Assembly: GCA_946479895.1 (NCBI GenBank)
Contig: CAMLHT010000226.1
Coordinates: 1-6,269 of the forward strand
Length of the DNA: 6,269 nucleotides
Reading direction: 5' to 3'
From: an uncultured Gemmatimonadota bacterium
Lineage (GTDB): Bacteria; Gemmatimonadota; Gemmatimonadetes; Gemmatimonadales; Gemmatimonadaceae
The notes below the pieces were generated by a model. The model ran no database searches. It was not told where the DNA came from and saw nothing but the letters and a program-made list of their open reading frames with translations. Below are positions 1 through 6,256 of the stretch, piece after piece. Position numbers and translations under genes: made by a program. The number at the start of each line of letters is the position of its first letter. Positions within the stretch are counted from its first letter, which is position 1.

Positions 1-395
1 AGGTGATGTTCATCGATGTGCTGCCGCAGCACATCGCGACGATCGGCGCCGGCCAGCGCGGCTGGCTCGCGGCCCTCCGCGACCCGGTAGTCGGCGCGGC
101 GCTCGCGCGACTGCACGAGCGTCCGGCGGAGGACTGGTCGCTCGCGGCGCTGGCGCAGGAGGTGGCGGCCTCCAGGTCGGTGCTGGCCGAGCGGTTCATG
201 CACGTGGTGGGAATCCCGCCGATGCAGTACCTGACCCAGTGGCGCCTGCAGCTCGCGGCGGACCTGCTGCGGCGCGGCACACTCAAGGTGTCGGCGGTGG
301 CGGCGCACGTGGGCTACGAATCGGAATCGTCGTTCAGCCGCGCGTTCAAGCGGGCCACCGGCGCGTCGCCAGCGGCCTGGCGAAAGGCCCACTAG
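1..395 (+). CDS. AraC-family transcriptional regulator, C-terminal part (5' end outside window)
   Basis: This is the DNA-binding end of an AraC/XylS-type regulator. The reading frame is open to the left edge, and the visible 130 residues begin in the linker before the DNA-binding domain, so the real start lies upstream; the GTG at position 3 is not taken as the start. Numbering visible residues from that codon, the first helix-turn-helix lies at about 47-66 (AALAQEVAASRSVLAERF), followed by the family signature GIPPMQYLTQWRLQLA (70-85). The second helix-turn-helix lies at about 96-116, with the hallmark VGYESESSFSRAFKR ending near 117 and the terminal G-x-S-P-x-x-WR at 120-127. The linker phrase GWLAALRDPVVGAAL resembles AraC members whose sensor is a cupin-type domain, but that domain is not visible, so the ligand is unknown. 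The gene converges on the DinB-family gene, so that gene is not an obvious operon partner or target. Confidence 0.93.
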   Translation, partial: VMFIDVLPQHIATIGAGQRGWLAALRDPVVGAALARLHERPAEDWSLAALAQEVAASRSVLAERFMHVVGIPPMQYLTQWRLQLAADLLRRGTLKVSAVAAHVGYESESSFSRAFKRATGASPAAWRKAH

Positions 396-411
396 CGACG
401 CGTCGTCGTCG

Positions 412-894
412 TCAGCTCTTCACCGCGCTGCGGATCTTCGCGAGGTGATGGTAGCTGTGCCGCACCGCGTGATCCTCGAGCAGGAATTGCGTCGTCAGCG
501 GCGCGTCCGCGTACATCGAGACCGGCAGGCCCCGGTCGAGCTCCACGTCACTGAAGGCCCGGACCGCGGCCGCGGCCTTCGTCGCGTTCTTCCGCAGCAG
601 CTCGAGCGACTCCACCATCGTGGCCCCGCTGTTCGCGATCGCGTGCTCGCCGTTCATCCTGTGCACGTCGTCCCACGTCAGGCCGACCACCGGACGTCCG
701 GACGCGACGGTCTGGGCAAGGCTGATCTCCACCGGCAGGACGCTGGCGACGTGATGGACCACGACGCCGACCGTGCGGCCGTCATGCGGGATCGGGGTAT
801 TCCACTCCGCCTCGGACAACGTGCTGGCGAAGGTAAGGAGTGCTCGAACGCCCTGCTCGAGGCGATCGGCGAGGTCACTGGAACGCTGGCTCAT
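412..894 (-). CDS. DinB-family (DinB/YfiT-like) putative metalloenzyme
   Basis: A 160-residue protein of the DinB/YfiT four-helix-bundle superfamily, which is usually cytoplasmic and often binds a divalent metal. Members include thiol-dependent transferases as well as many uncharacterised proteins. Counting from an upstream GTG (898-900) as residue 1, the expected three-histidine site is visible: a histidine pair on helix 2 (VVHHVAS, H49/H50) and H148-x3-H152 near the C terminus (HAVRHSYHHLAKI), matching the family's HxxxH ligand pair. The N-terminal helix (RLEQGVRALLTFASTLSEAEW) and the conserved acidic-tryptophan turn also fit. I chose the ATG at 894-892 over the GTG two codons upstream because ATG is the commoner start; neither has a well-spaced ribosome binding site. 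There are no cysteines. The upstream flank carries an inverted repeat that covers the putative ribosome binding site. Substrate and physiological role cannot be told from sequence. Confidence 0.85.
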   Translation of the reverse strand: MSQRSSDLADRLEQGVRALLTFASTLSEAEWNTPIPHDGRTVGVVVHHVASVLPVEISLAQTVASGRPVVGLTWDDVHRMNGEHAIANSGATMVESLELLRKNATKAAAAVRAFSDVELDRGLPVSMYADAPLTTQFLLEDHAVRHSYHHLAKIRSAVKS

Positions 895-898
895 TTCC

Positions 899-951
899 AC
901 CCTGTGCTGAAAGTGATTCGTGTGCCGCCCGGCTGGGCGGTGACACAGGGT
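899..951 (-). promoter_or_regulatory. dyad and nested hairpin in the dinB-family gene leader
   Basis: Arms ACCCTGTG (899-906) and CACAGGGT (944-951) are perfect 8-base inverted repeats 37 bases apart. Between them sits a second hairpin, CCGCCC-GGCT-GGGCGG (925-940). On the minus strand the downstream arm lies directly before the DinB-family ATG and contains its only purine-rich stretch (AGGGTGG), so pairing in mRNA would hide the translation start. It could instead be an operator for a dimeric regulator, or chance. I find no convincing -35/-10 pair for this gene, so whether the whole element is transcribed is unknown. Confidence 0.35.
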
Positions 952-1000
952 AGAAAGGCCGCGCGAAGGCGACGATGGCCGAGCGTCGGGAGATCCTGCT

Positions 1001-1044
1001 CTCGCGTCCTGAACTGTCGCGTTGCTTCGACGGTCAGGCGCGAG
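1001..1044 (-). terminator. imperfect long hairpin downstream of the S9 peptidase gene
   Basis: An inverted repeat starts about 40 bases past the peptidase stop codon. Arms 1001-1019 and 1028-1044 give 16 Watson-Crick pairs with two single-base bulges (1007 and 1012), one mismatch (1015/1032, a G-U wobble only if read as plus-strand RNA) and an 8-base loop. There is no T-run after it in the peptidase direction, so it is not a classical intrinsic terminator. It may stabilise the mRNA 3' end or assist factor-dependent termination between the peptidase and DinB-family genes. Confidence 0.4.
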
Positions 1045-1084
1045 CGGCAGGATGCGTCAGGCCCTCATCTCGCTTCCCGGGCGA

Positions 1085-3436
1085 TCACCGCCTGCCCGCG
1101 CCGGCGGGTGACGGGGCCACCTCGCGGTCGCGGACGAAGCGATCGAGGAACTTCTCCGTGCGCGCCCACGTGTCGAGCCACACGCCATGCAGCATCGACT
1201 CGTGCAGGTCGTCCGGCACCACCTGGAGCTCGTAGTACACACCGTGGGCGCGCAGCAGGTTCACGAGGCCGACGGTCTGGCCGAAATCCACGTTGCGGTC
1301 GTCGTCACCGTGCACGAGGAACACGGGCGACTTCCACCCGGAGATCGCCGAGATCGCCGATGACCTGTACGCCACGTTCGCCGTGTCGAGCGTCGGCGTG
1401 TAGAGGTGCACCCCGGCGTAGTCCACGCCGGCCTTGAAGATGTCGGAGTTGCGCGCGAGCGCCTGCGACGTGAGCAGGCCGCCGTACGACAGCCCGTAGA
1501 TGCCGAGGCGGGCGGTGTCGACGTCGGCGCGGGCGAGGAGGTACTTCGCGCCGGCGAGGACGTCCTGGTACTCCGAATTCCCGCGCGCGTTGGTGCCCGG
1601 CGCCTGGCGGAACGAGCGGCCGTACCCGACGCCGCCGCGGTAGTTGATCGAGAGGACGACGTACCCCTTGTCGGCGAGATACTGGTTGAATCCGTACGCC
1701 CAGTGGTAGAACTGGAAGTAGTGGTATCCCGGCATCATCTGCCGCTGCGGCCCGCCGTGGACGAAGATGATCGCCGGCCGCTTCTCGCCCGGCTTGACGT
1801 CCTTCGGGAGAAAGAGTGTGTTGCTGATCTTCATCCCGTCGGCCGCGGTCGTCCACACGACCTCCGGCTTCACGTGACGCGCCGCCGGAAAGCCGGTGTT
1901 CGCGAGATGCGGGTAGATCACCCTGGTCGGGCCGCCGGCCGCGGGCACGATGCCGACCGACGCCGGCACGTTCCAGTCGAAGAACAGCGTCGCGACGCTC
2001 CGGCCCGAGGCGAGCGGCTGCGGATAGGTGTTGATCCCGGAGTCCGTCGCGATACGCTTCGGCGGCGCGCTGCCATCGGTTGGCACGGCCCACAGATGCC
2101 GCTTCTCGATGTCCTCGGCGTTCGTGGTGTAGTAGAGGGTCCGACCGTCCTTCGACACCTGGGCCATGGTCGCGTCCTCGATCAGGCCGTTGGTCGTCGT
2201 GATGTTCTTCGGCTCGGAGGTCGGACTGGACAGGTCGATCGAATACCAGCGCTCCCACTCGTCGCCCGCCGGCTGGTAGGGAAAGACGAGATGGGTGCCG
2301 GTCCAGACGAAGTTGTTGAGGTTCGTGATGACGCGGTCGTTCGGCTTGTTGTGCCAGACCTCCTTCGCCTCGTCGAGGTCGGAGACGCTGGCCGTCATCA
2401 CCGAGAGCGTGTAGCCGCCCGGAAAGACCGCGCTGCACAGGCCCGGGGGCGCCTCGCCCCGCGCGGCCGGGGGCGCGTCCGGCGTGTTCGCCCCACGGCC
2501 GCCGCCACGCCCGAAGCCGGCCCCCTGCCCGCCGCCCTGCGGACAGAGATTCCCGCCCTGCGCGCGGTCGGCGACGGTCATGTTGCCGCCGCGACCGCGC
2601 TCGACACCGCCCGGATACGCCGAGCCCTGCGGGAAGCCGATGCCGCCACCGCCGAACTGCGCCTGCTGGCCGAATGGCGTGCCCGGACGGCGCGTGAACA
2701 GCAGCGTCCTTCCATCCGCGGACCACGTCGGGCTCGCATCGAAGTCCACGCTGGGCGCGACGTACTGCACGGTGCGCGTCTTCACGTCGTAGACCAGGAT
2801 CAGCGAGTGGTTCGCGCGGTTGCTCACGAAGGCGATGCGGCTGCCGTCCGGCGACCAGCGCGGGCTGGCATTGGTGCCCCACGCCTTGATGAATGGCTTG
2901 TCACCCTTGTCCCACTCGCTCGCCGGCGCCGTCGGGCTGACGCGGCCGCGGTAGATCTGCCCGTCCTTCACGTAGAGGACGTAGCGCCCATCGGGCGAGA
3001 GCGCCGGGGCGCCGCCGACGGCCACCTTCCAGGTGGAAACCGGCCCGCTGGTCCGGGCCGCCCAGATCGCCCGCTCGCCGCCGTCGGGGTCGTGCGACGG
3101 ATTCGCGATCCAGTCGCTGCGGTTGGGGCCCGAGCCGCGGACGAAGACGGCGATGCTGCCGTCGTCGGCAAGCTCGATGTCGCCGATGTCGATGCCGTCG
3201 TCCTTCAGGAAGTTCGTGATGCGGGCGGGCGTGAATGACGGGGCAGCGGCCGTGTAGATGTTGCGCATGCCCTTCTCATAGACCGTCCAGGCGATGCGGT
3301 CCGCCTTCTTCGCCGACGCCAGCTCGAGGGCCGACGGGACGTTGAAGTAGTCCGCGAAGGTGACCGGGCGGGCCTGCTGCGCTCCGACGATGGAAGGGAG
3401 AACGGCGGCGGCGAAGACGACGCGGCGGAGTTGCAT
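1085..3436 (-). CDS. exported S9-family serine peptidase (prolyl oligopeptidase/DPP/acylaminoacyl-peptidase type)
   Basis: A 783-residue serine peptidase that should hydrolyse short peptides outside the cytoplasm. The start at 3436 gives a clean signal peptide (MQLRRVVFAAAVLPSIVGA, likely cut after A19); the frame stays open upstream, but that stretch is Arg-rich and unlike protein. Residues ~30-520 form a beta-propeller with PD40-like blades (LSPDGRYVLY near 147, WSPDGSRIAFVS near 194, WSADGRTLLF near 238, SKDGRTLYYT near 428). Residues ~525-783 are the alpha/beta-hydrolase domain: HGGP at 560-563, the oxyanion NYRG at 598-601, nucleophile Ser650 in GLSYGG, Asp713 in HGDDD and His745 in PDDLHE. 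All catalytic parts are present. An unusual Gly/Arg-rich insert (~252-335) interrupts the propeller, flanked by the protein's only two cysteines (C298, C334). Exact specificity (dipeptidyl- or acylaminoacyl-peptidase) is not determinable. It is transcribed alone, divergently from the lipoprotein gene. Confidence 0.94.
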   Translation of the reverse strand: MQLRRVVFAAAVLPSIVGAQQARPVTFADYFNVPSALELASAKKADRIAWTVYEKGMRNIYTAAAPSFTPARITNFLKDDGIDIGDIELADDGSIAVFVRGSGPNRSDWIANPSHDPDGGERAIWAARTSGPVSTWKVAVGGAPALSPDGRYVLYVKDGQIYRGRVSPTAPASEWDKGDKPFIKAWGTNASPRWSPDGSRIAFVSNRANHSLILVYDVKTRTVQYVAPSVDFDASPTWSADGRTLLFTRRPGTPFGQQAQFGGGGIGFPQGSAYPGGVERGRGGNMTVADRAQGGNLCPQGGGQGAGFGRGGGRGANTPDAPPAARGEAPPGLCSAVFPGGYTLSVMTASVSDLDEAKEVWHNKPNDRVITNLNNFVWTGTHLVFPYQPAGDEWERWYSIDLSSPTSEPKNITTTNGLIEDATMAQVSKDGRTLYYTTNAEDIEKRHLWAVPTDGSAPPKRIATDSGINTYPQPLASGRSVATLFFDWNVPASVGIVPAAGGPTRVIYPHLANTGFPAARHVKPEVVWTTAADGMKISNTLFLPKDVKPGEKRPAIIFVHGGPQRQMMPGYHYFQFYHWAYGFNQYLADKGYVVLSINYRGGVGYGRSFRQAPGTNARGNSEYQDVLAGAKYLLARADVDTARLGIYGLSYGGLLTSQALARNSDIFKAGVDYAGVHLYTPTLDTANVAYRSSAISAISGWKSPVFLVHGDDDRNVDFGQTVGLVNLLRAHGVYYELQVVPDDLHESMLHGVWLDTWARTEKFLDRFVRDREVAPSPAGAGRR
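2432..2683 (-). other. Gly/Arg-rich low-complexity insert within the S9 peptidase propeller
   Basis: This segment encodes about residues 252-335 of the peptidase. It is dominated by Gly, Arg, Pro and Ala, with runs such as FGGGGIGF (261-268), GRGGN (281-285) and GFGRGGGRG (307-315). It falls between the WSADGRTLLFTRR blade and the strand GYTLSVMTAS, so it most likely forms a surface loop that is disordered unless closed by the cysteines at 298 and 334. The reading frame is intact through it, so it is not a frameshift. Confidence 0.75.
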
Positions 3437-3467
3437 GGTTTCTCGGAGAGGAGGGGGGAACGGCGAG

Positions 3468-3497
3468 AGTGTAAGGCGCCGGGCATGGCGGGCGCAA
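3468..3497 (-). promoter_or_regulatory. candidate sigma-70-like promoter of the S9 peptidase gene
   Basis: On the minus strand TTGCGC (3497-3492, 3 of 6 to TTGACA) and TACACT (3473-3468, 4 of 6 to TATAAT) are 18 bases apart. This would start transcription about 25 bases before the peptidase ATG, a sensible leader length. A weak purine stretch (GAGAA) lies just before the ATG. The call rests only on box similarity and spacing. Confidence 0.35.
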
Positions 3498-3656
3498 CCG
3501 CGATCGGAGGTCCGCCGCCATTGTCGGCCTCGGCTGTGGGCTCGCCGGCGGCGGGGTGATCCAGGCCCGTGTCGAGCCCGGTGGCGCACCAGTTGCCTTA
3601 GTGAACCGGCAGGGACAGGGGCAGGACCACTTTTCGTTCAGCAGGGGGACAGGACC

Positions 3657-3932
3657 ATGCGCAGTCGCAACATCATGCTCGTCGCCGCGGCCGTCGTGCT
3701 TGGCGCGTGCGGGCGGACCAAGGAAGGCGATCTGACCGTCGAGCGTCCGAACGACGTCGACGTGTCGACCACGAAGGACACGCTCAAGATGCCGGAAGTC
3801 GGCACGAAGATCGACACGATCAACACGCCGACGGTGGGCACGAAGCCGGAGACGCTGATCGTCAACAAGCCGGTCGTCGGCACCAAGAAGACCGAAGTGA
3901 AGGTTCCGACGGTCAAGAAGCCGCCCGTCTGA
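3657..3932 (+). CDS. small lipoprotein with tandem VGTK repeats, function unknown
   Basis: A 91-residue protein I cannot assign to a named family. The ATG at 3657 gives a typical lipoprotein signal: basic MRSRN, hydrophobic core, then lipobox LGAC with lipidated Cys18 followed by Gly, so the mature chain of 74 residues should sit in an envelope membrane facing the periplasm or outside. A GGGGGA stretch 7 bases upstream supports this start over longer in-frame ones. The mature part is built of repeats: residues 30-43 (degenerate), 44-55, 56-69, 70-83 and a partial 84-91. The pattern is x-x-P-x-V-G-T-K-x-x-T-(I/L/V), exact VGTK occurring three times (48-51, 60-63, 74-77). Early repeats are acidic and the last is Lys-rich, ending KKPPV. 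Alternating Val/Thr suggests extended strands; a peptidoglycan- or surface-binding tether is possible but only inferred. A strong hairpin follows directly, so it is probably monocistronic. Confidence 0.8.
   Translation: MRSRNIMLVAAAVVLGACGRTKEGDLTVERPNDVDVSTTKDTLKMPEVGTKIDTINTPTVGTKPETLIVNKPVVGTKKTEVKVPTVKKPPV
3744..3929 (+). repeat. in-frame tandem repeat of about 14 codons
   Basis: Within the lipoprotein gene, units begin at 3744 (degenerate), 3786, 3822 and 3864, with a partial unit at 3906. Unit lengths are 14, 12, 14 and 14 codons. Conservation is clearer in the protein (P-x-V-G-T-K) than in DNA: the VGTK codons differ between units (for instance gtc/gtg and acg/acc). This points to old duplications held by selection rather than a recent slippage tract. 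Confidence 0.7.
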
Positions 3933-3950
3933 TTCCAGGCAAATGGCGGG

Positions 3951-3990
3951 AAGGCCGGGCGCACCGATGTCGGTGCGTCCGGCCTTTCGT
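3951..3990 (+). terminator. strong hairpin terminator after the lipoprotein gene
   Basis: Arms 3951-3966 and 3971-3986 form a 16-base stem, fully paired apart from one G-U wobble, closed by the loop ATGT and followed by TTTCGT. It begins 18 bases after the lipoprotein stop. The stem is very GC-rich and the T-tract short, as is common in high-GC genomes. It should isolate the lipoprotein transcript from the acylase gene 46 bases further on. Confidence 0.8.
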
Positions 3991-3996
3991 CGTTAC

Positions 3997-4032
3997 TGGA
4001 CGGGCCAGCCGGGCGACGGCCATCTTACAGTC
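3997..4032 (+). promoter_or_regulatory. candidate promoter of the acylase gene, possibly giving a leaderless mRNA
   Basis: TGGACG (3997-4002, 4 of 6 to TTGACA) and CATCTT (4021-4026, 3 of 6 to TATAAT) are 18 bases apart. Transcription would then begin close to the A of the ATG at 4033. No purine-rich ribosome binding site lies before this ATG, which fits a leaderless message. The boxes are weak, so this is a suggestion only. Confidence 0.28.
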
Positions 4033-6183
4033 ATGAAGACCTCCGCCCTCGCACTCGCCCTCGTCCTCACCACTGCGGCCAGCCCGGCTTCCCTCTCCCG
4101 CCAACCCGGCGAAATGGAGCGATGGGAGCGGCAGGCCCGGAACGTCACCATCACGCGCGACGACTGGGGCATCGCCCACGTCCGCGGAAAGACCGATGCC
4201 GACGCGGTGTTCGGGATGATCTACGCGCAGGCCGAGGACGACTTCAACCGCGTGGAGACGAACTTCATCAATTCGCAGGGGCGCCTGGCCGAGGCCGAGG
4301 GCGAGAGCGCGATCTACCGCGACCTGCGGATGAAGATCTTCATCAATCCGGACACGATGAAGGCGTTGTACGCGACGAGCCCGGACTGGCTGAAGAAGCT
4401 CATGGTCGCCTGGGCGGACGGGCTGAACTACTACCTCGCGACGCACCCGGCGGTGAAGCCGCGGGTGATCACGCGCTTCGAGCCATGGATGGCGCTGACC
4501 TTCAGCGAGGGCTCCATCGGCGGCGACATCGAGGGCATCTCGCTCGGCGGCCTCGAGGCCTTCTATGGAAAGCCGGCCACGGTGCCGGAGGGCGACGGCT
4601 TCACGGACCTCGACCGCGAGCCGCGCGGGTCGAACGGCATCGCCGTCGCGCCGAAGAACACGACGAACAACCGCGCGCTGCTCCTGATCAACCCGCACAC
4701 ATCGTTCTTCTTCCGCTCGGAGCTGCAGATGACGAGCGACGAGGGACTCAACGCGTACGGGGCCGCGACCTGGGGGCAGTTCTTCATCTATCAGGGCTTC
4801 AACAACCGCGTGGGGTGGATGCACACGACGAGCGGCGCCGACGGCGTCGACGAGTACCTGGAGACGATCTCCCGGCGCGGTGACGGATTCGCCTACAAGT
4901 ACGGGAACGAGCAGCGCCCTGTCCGGGCCGAGAAGATCGCTGTGCCCTACCGGACGGCGAACGGCATGGCCACGAAGGAGTTCACCGTGTATCGCACCCA
5001 TCACGGCCCGATCGTCCGCGAGGCGAACGGCAAGTGGGTATCGGTCAGCCTGATGCAGGAGCCGGTCAAGGCGCTGATGCAGTCCTACGGCCGCACGAAG
5101 GCGACGAACCTCGCCGAATACCGCCGGACGATGGACCTGCACGCCAACTCGTCGAACAACACGCTCTACGCCGATGCCGACGGCAACATCGCGTTCTTCT
5201 ACACGAACTTCATGCCGAAGCGCGATCCTCGGTTCGAGTGGAACCGCCCGGTGGATGGGAGCGACCCCGCGACCGACTGGAAGGGGCTGCACACCAACGA
5301 CGAGGTGCCGAACGCGATCAACCCGGCCAGTGGCTGGGTCTACAACTCGAACGACTGGCCGTGGGACGCCGCGGGGAAGGGCTCGATCGACCGCTCGGCC
5401 TTCCCCGCCTACGTCGAGAAGAGCAACAACGAGATGCCGCGCGGCATTCACGCGATCCGAGTGCTGAGCAACCGGAAGGACTTCACCGTCCAGGGCCTGA
5501 TCGACGCGGCCTACGATTCTTATCAGCCGGGCTTCGCGACGATGATCCCGGCCCTCGTGCGCGCGTACGACTCGCTGCCGGCGACGCATCCGCTGCGGGC
5601 GAAGGTGGCCGACCAGATCGGCGTGCTCCGCGACTGGGACTTCCGCTGGGGCGTGAGCTCGATCGCGAATTCGCTCGCCGTCTACTACGCGCAGCAGGGT
5701 GGCGGTGGCCGGCGCGGGGGCGGCGCGACGGCGACGCCCGAGCAGGTCGTGCAGAACCTGGCGAATGCGTCGGACAGGTTGACCGCGGACTTCGGCACCT
5801 GGAAGACGCCGTGGGGGCAGATCAACCGCTTCCAGCGGAACGACGGGGCGATCGTCCAGACGTTCGACGACTCCAAGCCTTCGACGCCGGTCGGATTCTC
5901 CTCGGCCACCTGGGGCTCGCTGGCGTCGTTCGGCGCGCGGACCTATCCGGGGACGAAGAAGATGTACGGCACCAGCGGAAACAGCTTCGTCGCGGTGGTC
6001 GAGTTCGGAAAGGACTCGGTCCGGGCGCGCGCGGTGTCGGCCGGGGGCGAGAGCGGCGATCCGAAGTCGAAGCACTTCAACGACCAGGCGGAGCGGTACG
6101 CGACGGGGAATCTGCGGGCTGTCTACTTCTATCCGGGGCAGCTGGTGGGGCACACGGAGCGCAGATACTCGCCCGGGAAGTAG
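4033..6183 (+). CDS. penicillin acylase family protein (N-terminal nucleophile amidohydrolase), exported
   Basis: A 716-residue self-processing amidase of the penicillin G acylase/acyl-homoserine-lactone acylase superfamily, which hydrolyses the amide of an acylated substrate. The ATG at 4033 starts a signal peptide (MKTSALALALVLTTAASPA, cut near 19); the longer in-frame start at 3943 would lie in the terminator and is rejected. The alpha part (~25-185) opens with VTITRDDWGIAHVRG and has FGMIYAQAEDDF. The chain should cut itself at G199/S200 in RGSNGIAVAP, leaving Ser200 as the nucleophile. H222 (NPH) falls exactly at beta position 23, as in known members. D270 and D273 match the calcium-binding Asp pair, and N376 (NNTLYADADGNI) matches the oxyanion Asn. 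There are no cysteines. It is somewhat shorter than typical relatives, yet all core motifs are intact. A short Gly/Arg run (556-564) interrupts the C-terminal half. Substrate is not predictable: beta-lactam, acyl-homoserine lactone or acyl peptide are all possible. Confidence 0.94.
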   Translation: MKTSALALALVLTTAASPASLSRQPGEMERWERQARNVTITRDDWGIAHVRGKTDADAVFGMIYAQAEDDFNRVETNFINSQGRLAEAEGESAIYRDLRMKIFINPDTMKALYATSPDWLKKLMVAWADGLNYYLATHPAVKPRVITRFEPWMALTFSEGSIGGDIEGISLGGLEAFYGKPATVPEGDGFTDLDREPRGSNGIAVAPKNTTNNRALLLINPHTSFFFRSELQMTSDEGLNAYGAATWGQFFIYQGFNNRVGWMHTTSGADGVDEYLETISRRGDGFAYKYGNEQRPVRAEKIAVPYRTANGMATKEFTVYRTHHGPIVREANGKWVSVSLMQEPVKALMQSYGRTKATNLAEYRRTMDLHANSSNNTLYADADGNIAFFYTNFMPKRDPRFEWNRPVDGSDPATDWKGLHTNDEVPNAINPASGWVYNSNDWPWDAAGKGSIDRSAFPAYVEKSNNEMPRGIHAIRVLSNRKDFTVQGLIDAAYDSYQPGFATMIPALVRAYDSLPATHPLRAKVADQIGVLRDWDFRWGVSSIANSLAVYYAQQGGGGRRGGGATATPEQVVQNLANASDRLTADFGTWKTPWGQINRFQRNDGAIVQTFDDSKPSTPVGFSSATWGSLASFGARTYPGTKKMYGTSGNSFVAVVEFGKDSVRARAVSAGGESGDPKSKHFNDQAERYATGNLRAVYFYPGQLVGHTERRYSPGK

Positions 6184-6216
6184 GCTGAATCACGGGCGGA
6201 CAGGAACAGCTTTTAC

Positions 6217-6256
6217 CGCAGAGGATCGCAAAGGACCGCAGAGGCTCGCGGAGGGG
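6217..6256 (+). repeat. 10-base-period tandem repeat, CGCAGAGGMY-like, near the window edge
   Basis: Four successive 10-base units follow the acylase gene: CGCAGAGGAT (6217), CGCAAAGGAC (6227), CGCAGAGGCT (6237) and CGCGGAGGGG (6247). Each differs from the consensus at one to three places. They are preceded by TTTTAC. Purine-rich decamer arrays of this look occur between genes in many environmental genomes as dispersed non-coding elements (my recollection, not checked here). The array may continue past the right edge. The remaining bases 6184-6216 and 6257-6269 show no gene. Confidence 0.65.

Noticed and set aside
397..413. Palindrome GACGCGTC followed by GTC repeats between the convergent AraC and DinB-family genes
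   Set aside because: It is a short GC-rich palindrome plus four trinucleotide copies, easily due to chance. It lacks a loop and T-run, so it does not support a shared terminator.
975..1235. An 86-codon plus-strand frame starting in the spacer before the peptidase's end
   Set aside because: Two thirds of it overlaps the peptidase gene in antisense, it has no ribosome binding site and shows no protein-like pattern.
445..1437. A 330-codon plus-strand frame across the DinB-family gene and the spacer
   Set aside because: It crosses the DinB-family gene in antisense and becomes Arg/Ser/Pro low complexity. The minus-strand frame has the DinB histidine motifs instead.
1406..3238. A 610-codon open frame on the plus strand opposite the S9 peptidase gene
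   Set aside because: Its translation is Arg/Val/Ala/Asp-rich without recognisable domains, as expected from the complement of GC-rich coding DNA. The opposite strand encodes a complete catalytic enzyme with all active-site residues.
3437..3589. An N-terminal extension of 51 codons on the S9 peptidase
   Set aside because: The extra residues are Arg-rich and compositionally unlike the protein, and they would bury a perfect signal peptide that begins at the ATG at 3436.
3913..6153. A 746-codon open frame on the minus strand opposite the acylase gene
   Set aside because: It is His/Arg/Val-rich and domain-free, begins inside the real gene and runs through the terminator. It reflects the lack of stop codons in GC-rich antisense frames.
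6184..6214. A possible terminator after the acylase gene (GCTG ... CAGC then TTTT)
   Set aside because: The stem is only four base pairs with a 19-base loop, too weak to call despite the T-run.
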